From positions 1-13,286 of the forward strand of contig JANQRM010000154.1 of assembly GCA_028284565.1 (NCBI GenBank): DNA of 13,286 bases, in the 5' to 3' direction. The stretch comes from Anaerolineae bacterium. Lineage in GTDB: Bacteria > Chloroflexota > Anaerolineae > Aggregatilineales > Phototrophicaceae. Numbering within the stretch: position 1 is the first letter of the stretch; every line of letters begins with the position of its first letter. A program made the position numbers and the translations under genes. The notes under the pieces were generated by a model. The model was not told where the DNA came from. It saw only the letters and a list, made by a program, of their open reading frames with translations, and did no database searches. Shown here piece after piece: positions 13,239 through 13,286 of the stretch.

Positions 13239-13286
13239 TGACTGCAACTGACTATCAGAGGAGTGTATGGAAGCAAAATCCCTCCT
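13239..13286 (+). CDS. Start of a downstream ORF, cut by the right edge
   Basis: Two overlapping starts are open to the edge. ATG 13239 reads MTATDYQRSVWKQNPS with TAAGTGAG before it. ATG 13267 reads MEAKSL with GAGGAG only three bases upstream. Too short to identify. The location 21 bases after the TetR stop suggests co-transcription. Confidence 0.3.

Overview
The window looks like chromosomal DNA from a free-living, aerobic or facultative bacterium of medium GC content. The combination of an E1-rhodanese sulfurtransferase, a CysO-like sulfur carrier, a Mec-like JAMM protease and a DUF4395 protein, with leaderless or extended -10 promoters, fits Chloroflexota (Anaerolineae-like) best. An actinobacterial relative is less likely because the base composition is too AT-rich. 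This assignment is inference; there is no rRNA or phylogenetic marker in the window.

Layout. 1-721 (minus, cut by the left edge): OmpR/PhoB response regulator. 828-1537 (plus): a decaying alpha/beta hydrolase with a frameshift and an internal deletion. 1548-4662 (minus): the most interesting unit, a five-gene sulfur-transfer operon (Mec-like JAMM protease, CysO-like carrier, DUF4395 membrane protein, thioredoxin-like protein, MoeZ-like E1-rhodanese). It is preceded by a short cysteine-codon-rich leader ORF and an intrinsic terminator directly in front of the first gene, and it ends at its own terminator. 4749-6082 (plus): citrate synthase with promoter and terminator. 6083-6462: a non-coding stretch with a palindrome and ATGCATTTG repeats. 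6463-7193: a rhomboid-family membrane protein without its catalytic Ser and His. 7270-10056 (plus): acetamidase/formamidase, threonine aldolase, and a CPBP-like membrane protein that also lacks most catalytic residues. 10073-10114: a cluster of GGGATAT palindromes between convergent genes. 10137-11069 (minus): tyrosine recombinase. 11148-12499 (minus): a cytochrome P450 split by one frameshift. 12588-13217 (plus): a divergent TetR regulator with direct-repeat operator candidates. 13239/13267 to the right edge: the start of another ORF.

How the genes work together. In the sulfur operon the E1-rhodanese protein would activate and thiolate the C-terminal Gly-Gly of the carrier. The carrier is encoded with one extra residue (GGA), so the JAMM protease may have to trim it first and, as in the mycobacterial Mec-CysO system, release cysteine from the carrier later. 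Thioredoxin and the DUF4395 CxxC protein probably supply reducing or sulfur-relay chemistry at the membrane. The upstream leader has Cys codons clustered as Cys-Met-Cys-Cys-Met-Cys, a terminator, and a sequence able to pair with the terminator's 5' arm. This is the layout expected of a ribosome-mediated cysteine attenuator, so the operon would be switched on when charged Cys-tRNA is scarce. That mechanism is inferred and is the main candidate for an undescribed system here. The P450 and TetR genes form a conventional divergent regulator-target pair.
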